A DNA stretch of 44,023 nt from an uncultured Lachnospiraceae bacterium (GTDB lineage Bacteria > Bacillota > Clostridia > Lachnospirales > Lachnospiraceae), in contig CAJTXP010000035.1 of assembly GCA_910583615.1 (NCBI GenBank), positions 1 through 44,023 on the forward strand, in the 5' to 3' direction. The notes under the pieces were generated by a model. The model saw only the letters and a program-made list of their open reading frames with translations. It had not been told where the DNA came from and did no database searches. Below are positions 32,593-39,899 of the stretch, one piece after another. A program made the position numbers and the translations under genes. Position 1 is the first letter of the stretch. The number at the start of each line of letters is the position of its first letter.

Positions 32593-33468
32593 CTATCCTT
32601 TCACCGCACCCATGGCAAGGCCCTGAACGAAATGCTTCTGCAGCGCCCATACCAGAATCAGCACCGGAACCAGCGTAATCACCGCCGTAGAAGCCATTGG
32701 ACCCCATTCCAGACCGCGGTCTGTAATGAATCCTGCAATCAGCACAGGCAGCGTCTTGGATTTGTTGATGCTCAGGATGCAGGCAAACAGGAACTCATTC
32801 CATGCGCCCACAAAGGCCAGGATCGCCGCAGCGATCATCCCGGGCTTCGTCAGCGGGAAGATGATCAGGAAAAATCTTCTCGTAAATCCGCATCCGTCCA
32901 GCATGGCCGATTCCTCCAGCTCCTTTGGAAGCTGTTCGAAAAATCCCATCATCAGCCAGATGACCAGGGGCAGATTAAAGCTGGTGTTCATGATGACCAG
33001 CGCAGTCCGCGTATCGATCAGATGGAGGGTACGCATGACCAGGTAGACCGGAATCGCCGTGGCGATGGCCGGATACATCTTCTGCACCATGAACCAGAGG
33101 CCGAACCATTTCTTCGCACGGCTGCCGATGCTCCCCCTCGCAACCGCATAGGCCGCCATGCTCCCGAAGATGACCGAGATCGCGGTGGAAGCCGCCGCCA
33201 CAACAAAGGTATTGAAAAAGATCTGCAGCATATGGTCTTTGCCGAATACCGACTGATAACTCGCCCCTGTCAGGACGCTGGGGATCACCACCGGCGGATT
33301 GGACAGATACTCCGCCTCGATCTTCAGGGAACTGGTGAGCAGCCAGTACAGTGGAAAGAGAATCATGATCAGCGATACGACCACGATCACCGCCCGGGCC
33401 GGACGGCCGGCAAAATTACCAATGATATTGTCAACAGTGGGTAATTTCGTATTGGTCTTTTTTCTCAT
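32593..33468 (-). CDS. Carbohydrate ABC transporter permease (MalG-like)
   Basis: A 291-residue permease with six predicted segments. LFPLYWLLTSSLK near the N-terminus is the CUT1 second-permease hallmark, and the EAA-type loop is EESAMLDGCGFTRRFFLIIFPL. The ATG at 33468 overlaps the stop of the first permease as ATGA. It forms the membrane channel with that permease for the lipoprotein encoded at 34507-35859. The operon has no ATPase, so a shared one is required. Confidence 0.92.
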   Translation of the reverse strand: MRKKTNTKLPTVDNIIGNFAGRPARAVIVVVSLIMILFPLYWLLTSSLKIEAEYLSNPPVVIPSVLTGASYQSVFGKDHMLQIFFNTFVVAAASTAISVIFGSMAAYAVARGSIGSRAKKWFGLWFMVQKMYPAIATAIPVYLVMRTLHLIDTRTALVIMNTSFNLPLVIWLMMGFFEQLPKELEESAMLDGCGFTRRFFLIIFPLTKPGMIAAAILAFVGAWNEFLFACILSINKSKTLPVLIAGFITDRGLEWGPMASTAVITLVPVLILVWALQKHFVQGLAMGAVKG

Positions 33469-34379
33469 ATCTCCGCCTCCAGTCTGTCTCTGAGCTTCAG
33501 GAAGCCAACCGTCACAACCGTCATGACCAGCACAAAGGCGATAGCCAGCGCCGCGGAGTATCCTGCGTCAAAGAAACGAAGCCCCTGTTTATAGATGTAG
33601 TTGGGAAGCATCTCCGTAGCGGTTCCCGGTCCGCCGTTCGTCATGACATAAACCGTGTCAAAGACTTTAAACGCATCCACAAACCGCAGCATCACCACAA
33701 TGGTCAGAAGCGGTGCGATCATCGGAAGCACGATCCGCCGGAAAATCGTTCCGTTGGACGCTCCGTCCACGCATGCCGCCTCCAGCATATCCGGGGAAAT
33801 GGATTTCAGGCCCGCCGCACAGATGATCGTCACCCAGGGCGCCAGCTGCCACACATTGACAAGGATCACCGATATCATCGCCGTCTTCGGACTGCTCAGC
33901 CAGGTGATGCTGGGCACCCCGAAAAAGCTCAGGAAATAATTGATAATGCCCGTGGTAGCGTCCAGCATCATCCTCCAGAGCGTACCGATGGCCACCGGCG
34001 CCATGATCGTCGGAATCAGAAATACCGAGGTGGCGCATCTGGCCCACATTTTGTCCGAGCAGAAAGCCATGGCGACCATCAGCCCGACCACCACTTCCAG
34101 CGCCACCGACACCACCGCGAACAACAGGGTGTTGGTGGTACTGATTCTCAGAGTTTCATCGGTCAGCATCTTAATATAGTTGGACAGGCCGGTAAATTCC
34201 GGCACCGCGTTGGGCAGATTCAGTTTCAGCCTGAAAAAACTCAGATACACGGAATACAGAAGCGGCAGCAGTGCAGTGATCCCCAGAAAGATCATCGTCG
34301 GCGTCACGAACAGCCACGATGCGACTTTGTCGCTTTTGCTCTTTCTGACTGCAGACGGGTTACTTTTCTTTTTTGCCAT
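33465..34379 (-). CDS. Carbohydrate ABC transporter permease (MalF/UgpA-like)
   Basis: A 304-residue permease with an N-terminal basic region (MAKKKSN, RKSKSDK) and six membrane segments starting at WLFVTPTMIFLGITALLPLLY. The EAA loop is EAACVDGASNGTIFRRIVLPM. The ATG at 34379 is chosen because TGGAGA precedes it; an ATG at 34391 lacks a ribosome site. It lies 127 bp after the binding-protein gene, with a hairpin between that may lower its expression relative to the binding protein. Confidence 0.92.
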   Translation of the reverse strand: MAKKKSNPSAVRKSKSDKVASWLFVTPTMIFLGITALLPLLYSVYLSFFRLKLNLPNAVPEFTGLSNYIKMLTDETLRISTTNTLLFAVVSVALEVVVGLMVAMAFCSDKMWARCATSVFLIPTIMAPVAIGTLWRMMLDATTGIINYFLSFFGVPSITWLSSPKTAMISVILVNVWQLAPWVTIICAAGLKSISPDMLEAACVDGASNGTIFRRIVLPMIAPLLTIVVMLRFVDAFKVFDTVYVMTNGGPGTATEMLPNYIYKQGLRFFDAGYSAALAIAFVLVMTVVTVGFLKLRDRLEAEI

Positions 34380-34422
34380 AATCGTCTCCATTTTTACTGT
34401 GAAAATTATCCTGTTTATGAAA

Positions 34423-34453
34423 ATGGGGCAGCCAGTACTCCCGCCTGCCCCAT
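34423..34453 (-). terminator. Attenuator-like hairpin between binding-protein and permease genes
   Basis: ATGGGGCAG (34423-34431) and CTGCCCCAT (34445-34453) form a perfect 9-bp stem with a 13-base loop. On the minus strand a short TTTTC follows. A partial terminator at this position would produce excess binding protein over permeases. Confidence 0.6.
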
Positions 34454-34506
34454 CTTAGCTCTTTTATCCGATAATCAAAAATCTGCAATATGCACTGATT
34501 TCCGAA

Positions 34507-35859
34507 TCAAAGATTGTAGTTTTTGGTTCCTTCTTCCGGCGGAGCGTTCTTCAGAGCCTCTTCGATGCCCGTCTTCATCTTCTGTACCGCCGTCTCCAGA
34601 TCCGTCTGTCCGGACATGTACTCGCTGACCACCGTATTCAGCATGGTATCCACTTCCGTAGACGCCGGCACTCTCCACCACATATTTGCAGTATCCAGTG
34701 CTTCTCTTACTGTATCCATATAAGTACCTTTGATGCCGTCCCGCTCCCAGAACGTTTTTCTCGGAGAAAGGATGCCGAACTCATCATAGAACTTATTCTG
34801 GTTTTCTTCGCTTGTATACATCTTGATCCATTCCCATGCCAGCTCCTGGTTTTTGGAAGCCGCCGGAATCGCCACATCCCATGCGCTCAGAAGCGTTGCT
34901 CCGGTCTTGTCATGAGGGATCAGGCTCAGCGCCCATTTTCCAGCCACTTTGGACTGCGTCTCATCATCTGCCGCCTGGACCAGTCCCAGCGTCGGCCATG
35001 TCTCACAGATCGCCGCGTTGCCGTCCAGGAATGCCTTGATGGACTCTTCCACGCCCCATGCCAGGATGGACGGATCTGAATAGTCCTGGATTTCCTTCAG
35101 GTGCTCCAGGGCTGCTCTCGTCTCCGGAGAATCAATGGTCACATTCCAGTCCTCATCCGCCCAGGCGCCGCCCATGGACCAGAGCACATAGTCAAATACG
35201 CCGCCCAGCTGTCCGGTCGTCGCAGAGACAGAGATACCGTACATCCCGCTGTCCGGATCGGTCAGCTCTTTTGCCGCTGTACGGTACTCCTCCCAGGTAT
35301 CCGGAAGTCCGTCCGGCAGAAGGTCCGTCCGATAAGCAAAGAGCTGCGGTGTGCTGGCATTGGGAATTCCCATGGTCGTTCCCTGCCAGAGTCCGCTGTT
35401 TGCAAATACATTCTCGATGAATACATCCGTCTGATAACCGTCTTTTTCCATCATCGGGCCCAGATCCGTCATATAGGGTGCAAATTCACCGTCCCACTGG
35501 CTCGCCACATCGATGATATCGTAAGAACCGGTGCCGCTGGTCAGGTCCAGAAGCGCTTTCTCGTGCAGCGTCGTATACGGGAAATCCACCACTTCCACCG
35601 TCGCTCCGGTCTCCGCCTCAAAATCAGCCACAATGCTCTTGGCCGCATCCGCATAGACTCCGGACATGTACAGCACCGTCAGCTTCTCCCCTGCAAAAGG
35701 TTTATCGTCCGAAGCTGCCGCCGTACCGTCTGCACCGCTGTCTGTGCCGCTCCCCGTGCTGCCGCCTCCGTCACTGCTGCCGCTCTTTCCCCCGCAGCCT
35801 GCCAGCATAACCGAAAGCATGGTCATACACAACAGCACACTTACGATCCTCTTTTTCAT
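34507..35859 (-). CDS. Sugar ABC transporter solute-binding lipoprotein
   Basis: A 450-residue lipoprotein with lipobox LAGC (Cys22) and a Gly/Ser/Asp-rich linker. The solute-binding protein family 1 domain contains LTVLYMSGVYADAAKSIVADFEAETG, YDIIDVASQWDGEFAPYM, FLDGNAAICETWP and AAKELTDPDSGMYG. AAICETWP is the usual conserved stretch near the hinge. The start follows AAAAGGAGG. It is the first gene of an operon with NanE and a ROK kinase, so an amino sugar, sialic acid derivative or ManNAc-containing ligand is the best guess. A long 5' leader with palindromes precedes it. Confidence 0.92.
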   Translation of the reverse strand: MKKRIVSVLLCMTMLSVMLAGCGGKSGSSDGGGSTGSGTDSGADGTAAASDDKPFAGEKLTVLYMSGVYADAAKSIVADFEAETGATVEVVDFPYTTLHEKALLDLTSGTGSYDIIDVASQWDGEFAPYMTDLGPMMEKDGYQTDVFIENVFANSGLWQGTTMGIPNASTPQLFAYRTDLLPDGLPDTWEEYRTAAKELTDPDSGMYGISVSATTGQLGGVFDYVLWSMGGAWADEDWNVTIDSPETRAALEHLKEIQDYSDPSILAWGVEESIKAFLDGNAAICETWPTLGLVQAADDETQSKVAGKWALSLIPHDKTGATLLSAWDVAIPAASKNQELAWEWIKMYTSEENQNKFYDEFGILSPRKTFWERDGIKGTYMDTVREALDTANMWWRVPASTEVDTMLNTVVSEYMSGQTDLETAVQKMKTGIEEALKNAPPEEGTKNYNL

Positions 35860-35888
35860 TTCCAGTTCCTCCTTTTCTTCTGTTGTTC

Positions 35889-35977
35889 TGCCAATTTAAA
35901 CCCCCTGTTTATTTACAGTTCTTTTGAAAATATTTTCTTTTTATAAATTTTATTCGTTTCTATTTTTTAAATTGGCA
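35889..35977 (-). promoter_or_regulatory. 5' leader with long inverted repeat and RpiR-like palindrome
   Basis: TGCCAATTTAAA (35889-35900) and TTTAAATTGGCA (35966-35977) are perfect 12-base inverted arms around a 65-base loop. The loop contains the palindrome GAAAATATTTTC (35926-35937), and AAAATATTTT recurs at 35977-35986. All lie between the promoter at 36001-36029 and the start codon at 35859, where a repressor or an RNA structure would act. Assignment to the divergent RpiR-type regulator is inferred. Confidence 0.5.
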
Positions 35978-36000
35978 AAATATTTTCTATTACAAATCCT

Positions 36001-36029
36001 ATATTATCACCGTCTTCTTTATCTGTCAA
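36001..36029 (-). promoter_or_regulatory. Promoter of the amino-sugar ABC/nan operon
   Basis: On the minus strand a consensus TTGACA (36029-36024) is followed after 17 bp by TAATAT (36006-36001). The transcript would begin near 35994, giving a leader of about 135 bases before the lipoprotein ATG. Confidence 0.7.
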
Positions 36030-36130
36030 CCGTTATTTTTTATATTACTGATGTTTATAATCCTTATTTTTTATATATTTTAACGTAATTCCCGGAGAAG
36101 TCCGCTCTTTTTATTTGTGCTAATTATTTT

Positions 36131-36142
36131 GAAAAATTTTTC
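36131..36142. promoter_or_regulatory. Palindrome upstream of the RpiR-type regulator
   Basis: GAAAAATTTTTC is a perfect 12-bp palindrome similar to GAAAATATTTTC at 35926-35937. It lies 56 bp before the -35 box of the regulator gene. The region is AT-rich, so chance similarity is possible; a shared operator for both divergent units is the attractive reading. Confidence 0.4.
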
Positions 36143-36197
36143 TTTTTTTTATTCAGATAAAATTTTTTCCATTTCTTTTTCGAACAGTTCCCATTAT

Positions 36198-36225
36198 TTG
36201 ACATCATTGTTTTTTATGATATAAT
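36198..36225 (+). promoter_or_regulatory. Promoter of the RpiR-type regulator
   Basis: Consensus TTGACA (36198-36203) and TATAAT (36220-36225) are separated by 16 bp, with an extended -10 TGA just before the hexamer. The ATG at 36292 lies 66 bp downstream. No gene other than this divergent promoter region occupies 35860-36291. Confidence 0.85.
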
Positions 36226-36291
36226 GAGCGTGAACGAGAAAAATAAGCCACCCCTTGCACCGGCGGCAATCAAGAAAGCAGAGGTAGCCTG

Positions 36292-37149
36292 ATGACCACA
36301 ACGAATCTGATGACCGAGATCACCGGAAAATACTCTCAAATGACAAAGGCAGAAAAAAAAGTGGCGGATTTTGTCCTCTCTTCTCCCCAGACAGCCCTCA
36401 ATTCCACGATCACAGACCTGTCCCGGCTGTGCGATGTGGGCGAGACCAGCGTCTTCCGCTTCTGCCGCACGCTGGAGCTGAAGGGTTACCAGGATTTCAA
36501 GCTTTCTCTTGCACTGAGCGCCGCTTCACCGGAAGCCGCGAAGAAAAAGGAGACCATCAACGTCATCGATACGGACAATTGCAGGGACACTGCAAAAAAT
36601 GTCCTGTACGCCTATCGTTCTGCGCTGGAACAGACGTATGAGACGCTGAACTTCAAAGCTATCCCCAGAGTCGTCAATACGATCCTGACCGCCCGGACGA
36701 TCAATCTGTTCGGTTTCGGCGGTTCCGGCACCAGCGCCGGAGAATTCCGGAACAAGCTAATCAAGATCCTGCCCAACGTCATCTACAACACCGACGCCCA
36801 CATGCAGCTGACCCAGGCGGCGCTGCTGAGCGAAGGAGATATGGCAATCATCTTCTCCAACTCCGGGATTACCAAGGACTGCATCGAGATTGCCCGGATC
36901 TGCCACAGTTCCAGAGTCTATGTGGTATTTATCACGCAGTTCCTGAAATCTCCGGCAGCACAGTATGCTTCCACGCTGCTGCTCTGCGGAGCCAACGAAG
37001 GTCCGCTGGAGGGCGGCTCCATCGCCGCCAAAACTGCGCAGCTGTTCCTGATTGACATCCTCTACGCGGAGGTCTACCGGCTTATGGGGGAAAAGGCAGA
37101 AGAGAACAAGCGGAAAACTTCACAGATCATTACCGAAAAAATGATGTAA
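36292..37149 (+). CDS. MurR/RpiR family transcriptional regulator with SIS domain
   Basis: A 285-residue regulator. Residues 1-77 are the RpiR helix-turn-helix domain (MTKAEKKVADFVLSSPQTALNSTITDLSRLCDVGETSVFRFCR, of which TKAEKKVADFVL and GETSVFRFCR are diagnostic). Residues about 120-260 are a SIS sugar-phosphate-binding domain with LFGFGGSGTSAGEFRNKL and AIIFSNSGITKDCIEIAR. The ATG follows GAGGT. It is divergent from the ABC/SGNH/NanE/ROK operon and most likely controls it in response to an amino-sugar phosphate such as ManNAc-6P or GlcNAc-6P, as NanR-type RpiR proteins do. It ends at a terminator shared with clpA. Confidence 0.9.
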   Translation: MTTTNLMTEITGKYSQMTKAEKKVADFVLSSPQTALNSTITDLSRLCDVGETSVFRFCRTLELKGYQDFKLSLALSAASPEAAKKKETINVIDTDNCRDTAKNVLYAYRSALEQTYETLNFKAIPRVVNTILTARTINLFGFGGSGTSAGEFRNKLIKILPNVIYNTDAHMQLTQAALLSEGDMAIIFSNSGITKDCIEIARICHSSRVYVVFITQFLKSPAAQYASTLLLCGANEGPLEGGSIAAKTAQLFLIDILYAEVYRLMGEKAEENKRKTSQIITEKMM

Positions 37150-37152
37150 AAA

Positions 37153-37183
37153 AGAAGGGGTGCATTTCACAGCAACCCCTTCT
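37153..37183. terminator. Bidirectional terminator between the RpiR-type gene and clpA
   Basis: AGAAGGGGT (37153-37161) pairs with ACCCCTTCT (37175-37183). On the plus strand CTATTTTAT follows, and on the minus strand a run of T (complement of AAAAAA at 37148-37153) follows, so it can stop transcription from both convergent genes. Confidence 0.8.
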
Positions 37184-39427
37184 CTATTTTATAACCAGTT
37201 TTCCATCCTTTACATCCAGCCTGCACTTTCCTCCTTTCTTCAGTTTTCCAAACAACAGCAGATCTGCCAGCAGCGGCTTTATTTCCCCCGCAATCACCCG
37301 GTCGATCTCTCTCGCCCCGTACTCATTCGTGATTCCCGCCTTTCTCACATGCTCTGCCGCCTGAGGCGTCACAGTCAGTTCCACCTTCTTTGCCGCCAGC
37401 TTTTCCGTCAGTTCTCCCAGTTTTTTTGCCGTGATTTTTTCCGCCATCCGATCATCCATGCTGTGAAACAGCACGATCCGGCTCAGGCGATTGCGAAACT
37501 CCGGCTGAAATGTATGCTTCACCGCATCCATCAACGCATCCATATTCACTGCGCTGCTTCCAAAACCGATGCGGCTTCTGCCCACCCGGCTGGCCCCTGC
37601 ATTCGACGTCATAATCAATATGACATTCCGAAAATCCGCTTTGCGTCCCTGATTGTCTGTCAGCGTGGCATAGTCCATCACCTGCAAAAGCACATTAAAG
37701 ATATCCGGATGAGCCTTCTCGATCTCATCCAGCAGAAGAACCGCATGAGGGTGTTTCCGGATCTCCTCCGTCAGGATCCCTCCTTCCTCATATCCCACAT
37801 ACCCGGCCGGAGCGCCGATCAGCTTCGCTACCGTATGTTTCTCTGCATATTCACTCATATCAAACCGCAGAAACGAGATTCCCAGTTCCAGGGAAAGCGC
37901 TTTCGCCAGTTCTGTCTTCCCCACGCCTGTTGCACCCACAAACAGAAAGGAAGCCACCGGTTTGTTCTCTTCATTAAGTCCTGCCCGGGAGAATTTTACC
38001 GCATTAGCCACCTGAGCCACCGCTTCCTCCTGTCCAAAGATCTGCTTTTTCAGCTGTCCTTCCAGTTTATAGAGCTTCTCCGTCTCTCCTTTTTCTACAG
38101 TCTGCGCCGGAATCCGGCAGGTCTTTGACAACACCTCGTCAATCAGCGCCCGACTGACCGTCTGCGTTTTCTGTTCCAGCGGATGCAGTTTCCGATATGC
38201 ACCCGCTTCATCGATCAGATCAATGGCCTTATCCGGAAGAAACCGTTCATTCACATACCGGCTGCTCTGCTCCACCGCATGTTCCAGCACCCCTTTTCCA
38301 TATCGTACACCGTGAAATTTCTCATATCCGGATTTCAGGCCTTTCAGAATTTCCACTGCTTCCTGCTTCGACGGTTCTTTTATATCTACATTCTGAAAAC
38401 GTCGCACCAGGCTTCTGCTTACAGAAAAATGTTTTTTATATTCTTCATAAGTAGTTGCCCCTATGAAGCGGATATGCCCGGCCGCCAGATAAGGCTTCAG
38501 AAGATTAGCCACATCCAGGCTCCCGCCGTTCACCGCGCCGGCACCTACAATATTATGGATCTCATCCAGATACAGGATCGGCCGTTCTTCCTTCGACAGG
38601 CCTTCCATGATCTCTTTCAGACGTTTTTCAAAATCTCCCCGATACTGTGTCCCCGCCAGGAGTCCTCCCATATCCATGGCATACAGAACCGCTCCCTTTA
38701 AAGAATCCGGCACCCGGTCATTTTGTATTCTCTGTGCCAGTCCATATGCCAGAGCTGTCTTTCCCACCCCCGGCTCCCCAATATGGAGAACATTGTTCTT
38801 ATCCTTTCTGCAGAGAATCTGAATCGTCCGTTCCATCTCTTCTTCACGTCCAATCAGAGGATTCTGCTTTTTGCAGGTCTCGTTCATATTCTCCAGAAAT
38901 CTCCGAAAACGCTCTGTTCCTTCTGCAGGTTCTGTCTCCGGCGCATCTTCCGCCTCCGGTCCCCGATCTTCGGCGTTCTTCTGCCCCCTGCCCCGTTCTC
39001 TTGACAGGCTTTCTCTGGACATCTCCCCCAGGATCTCAACCAGATCCACCTCCTGCACCTCCATATAGTACAGTCCGTAACTTTCCTCAAGCCGCATGAG
39101 AGAAGCCAGAAGATGACTCACCTCTACCGCTTCCCGGCCGCTGCTCCCGGCCTGTTCCTCCGTCATCCGGAACACCTGCTGCGCGTCCAGAGTCACCTGA
39201 GGCGCTTCTTTCTCTCCCGCAGTTCCCGCCTGCTCCTTTAAGAAATCCAGAAGATCCTGCCTTAATTTTAAACTGTCTCCGCCGCCGGTCTCATATTCTC
39301 TTCTAAAATCTTCATCATAGGTCATTCCATAGATCATATGTTCCGGCATAAAATACCGGTGATGATTCTTCTGTGCCAGCTGCACTGCATGATCCATCAC
39401 ATTCTGCATCTTTTTCGTAAATTCCAT
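37184..39427 (-). CDS. clpA: ClpA-type AAA+ protease ATPase subunit
   Basis: A 747-residue Clp ATPase with an N-terminal Clp repeat domain and two AAA+ modules. The first has Walker A GEPGVGKTALAYG and Walker B ILYLDEIHNIVGAG; the second has GATGVGKTELAKAL and VLLLDEIEKAHPD. The IGF loop in SRIGFGSSA is the docking tripeptide for ClpP. The length and absence of a middle coiled domain place it in the ClpA rather than ClpB/ClpC group. The ATG at 39427 is chosen because AAGGA lies 8 bases upstream and the protein then begins like other ClpA N-domains; in-frame starts at 39436 and 39475 remain possible. It lies directly after clpS, its adaptor. ClpP is not in this window. Confidence 0.92.
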   Translation of the reverse strand: MEFTKKMQNVMDHAVQLAQKNHHRYFMPEHMIYGMTYDEDFRREYETGGGDSLKLRQDLLDFLKEQAGTAGEKEAPQVTLDAQQVFRMTEEQAGSSGREAVEVSHLLASLMRLEESYGLYYMEVQEVDLVEILGEMSRESLSRERGRGQKNAEDRGPEAEDAPETEPAEGTERFRRFLENMNETCKKQNPLIGREEEMERTIQILCRKDKNNVLHIGEPGVGKTALAYGLAQRIQNDRVPDSLKGAVLYAMDMGGLLAGTQYRGDFEKRLKEIMEGLSKEERPILYLDEIHNIVGAGAVNGGSLDVANLLKPYLAAGHIRFIGATTYEEYKKHFSVSRSLVRRFQNVDIKEPSKQEAVEILKGLKSGYEKFHGVRYGKGVLEHAVEQSSRYVNERFLPDKAIDLIDEAGAYRKLHPLEQKTQTVSRALIDEVLSKTCRIPAQTVEKGETEKLYKLEGQLKKQIFGQEEAVAQVANAVKFSRAGLNEENKPVASFLFVGATGVGKTELAKALSLELGISFLRFDMSEYAEKHTVAKLIGAPAGYVGYEEGGILTEEIRKHPHAVLLLDEIEKAHPDIFNVLLQVMDYATLTDNQGRKADFRNVILIMTSNAGASRVGRSRIGFGSSAVNMDALMDAVKHTFQPEFRNRLSRIVLFHSMDDRMAEKITAKKLGELTEKLAAKKVELTVTPQAAEHVRKAGITNEYGAREIDRVIAGEIKPLLADLLLFGKLKKGGKCRLDVKDGKLVIK

Positions 39428-39488
39428 CTCTGCCATCCTTGATCCAACTGTTTCCTGTATCTTTGGTCCGTCCACACCGGTCCTGCGC

Positions 39489-39785
39489 CTATTGACATAC
39501 TGCCTCCACTTTCAACGGATACCCCTCTTCTCTTGCCCACTGCACCGCCTCCGCCGCTTTGGTCTGCGCAAGATCTCTGGGATAAACGCCTGCAACGGCA
39601 TGGCTTCCTTTATGAACGCTCATCATCAACGCCACCGCTGTCGGCTCATCCTTGTCAAAAATGTGCATCAGCACATTTACCACAAAATCCATAGGAGTAA
39701 AATCGTCATTGTAAATCAGAACCTGATACTGTCGGGGCACTCTGATCCTGTTTCTTGTCTGTTCTTTTATATTCTCTTTTGCCAT
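39489..39785 (-). CDS. clpS: ClpS adaptor for ClpA-mediated degradation
   Basis: A 98-residue ClpS protein. YQVLIYNDDFTPMDFVVNVLMHIF holds the conserved YNDD and the hydrophobic pocket that reads N-degron residues; AVALMMSVHKGSHAVAGVYPRDLAQTKA and the EGYPLKV end are typical. It hands substrates with destabilising N-terminal residues to ClpAP. It begins after GGAGAGG and lies 61 bp before clpA. A -10-like TATAAT lies at 39821-39816 with a weak -35, so promoter evidence is partial. Confidence 0.95.
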   Translation of the reverse strand: MAKENIKEQTRNRIRVPRQYQVLIYNDDFTPMDFVVNVLMHIFDKDEPTAVALMMSVHKGSHAVAGVYPRDLAQTKAAEAVQWAREEGYPLKVEAVCQ

Positions 39786-39899
39786 GATCCTCTCCTTCGC
39801 CGGCGTCTTCTCTTTATTATATCCGGCCCTGTCTGTCCGTTTGCACTCTTTTCTCTCTTTTTATCCGCTCCGGTCTTCCGATAACTTCCTGGCCTTTCT

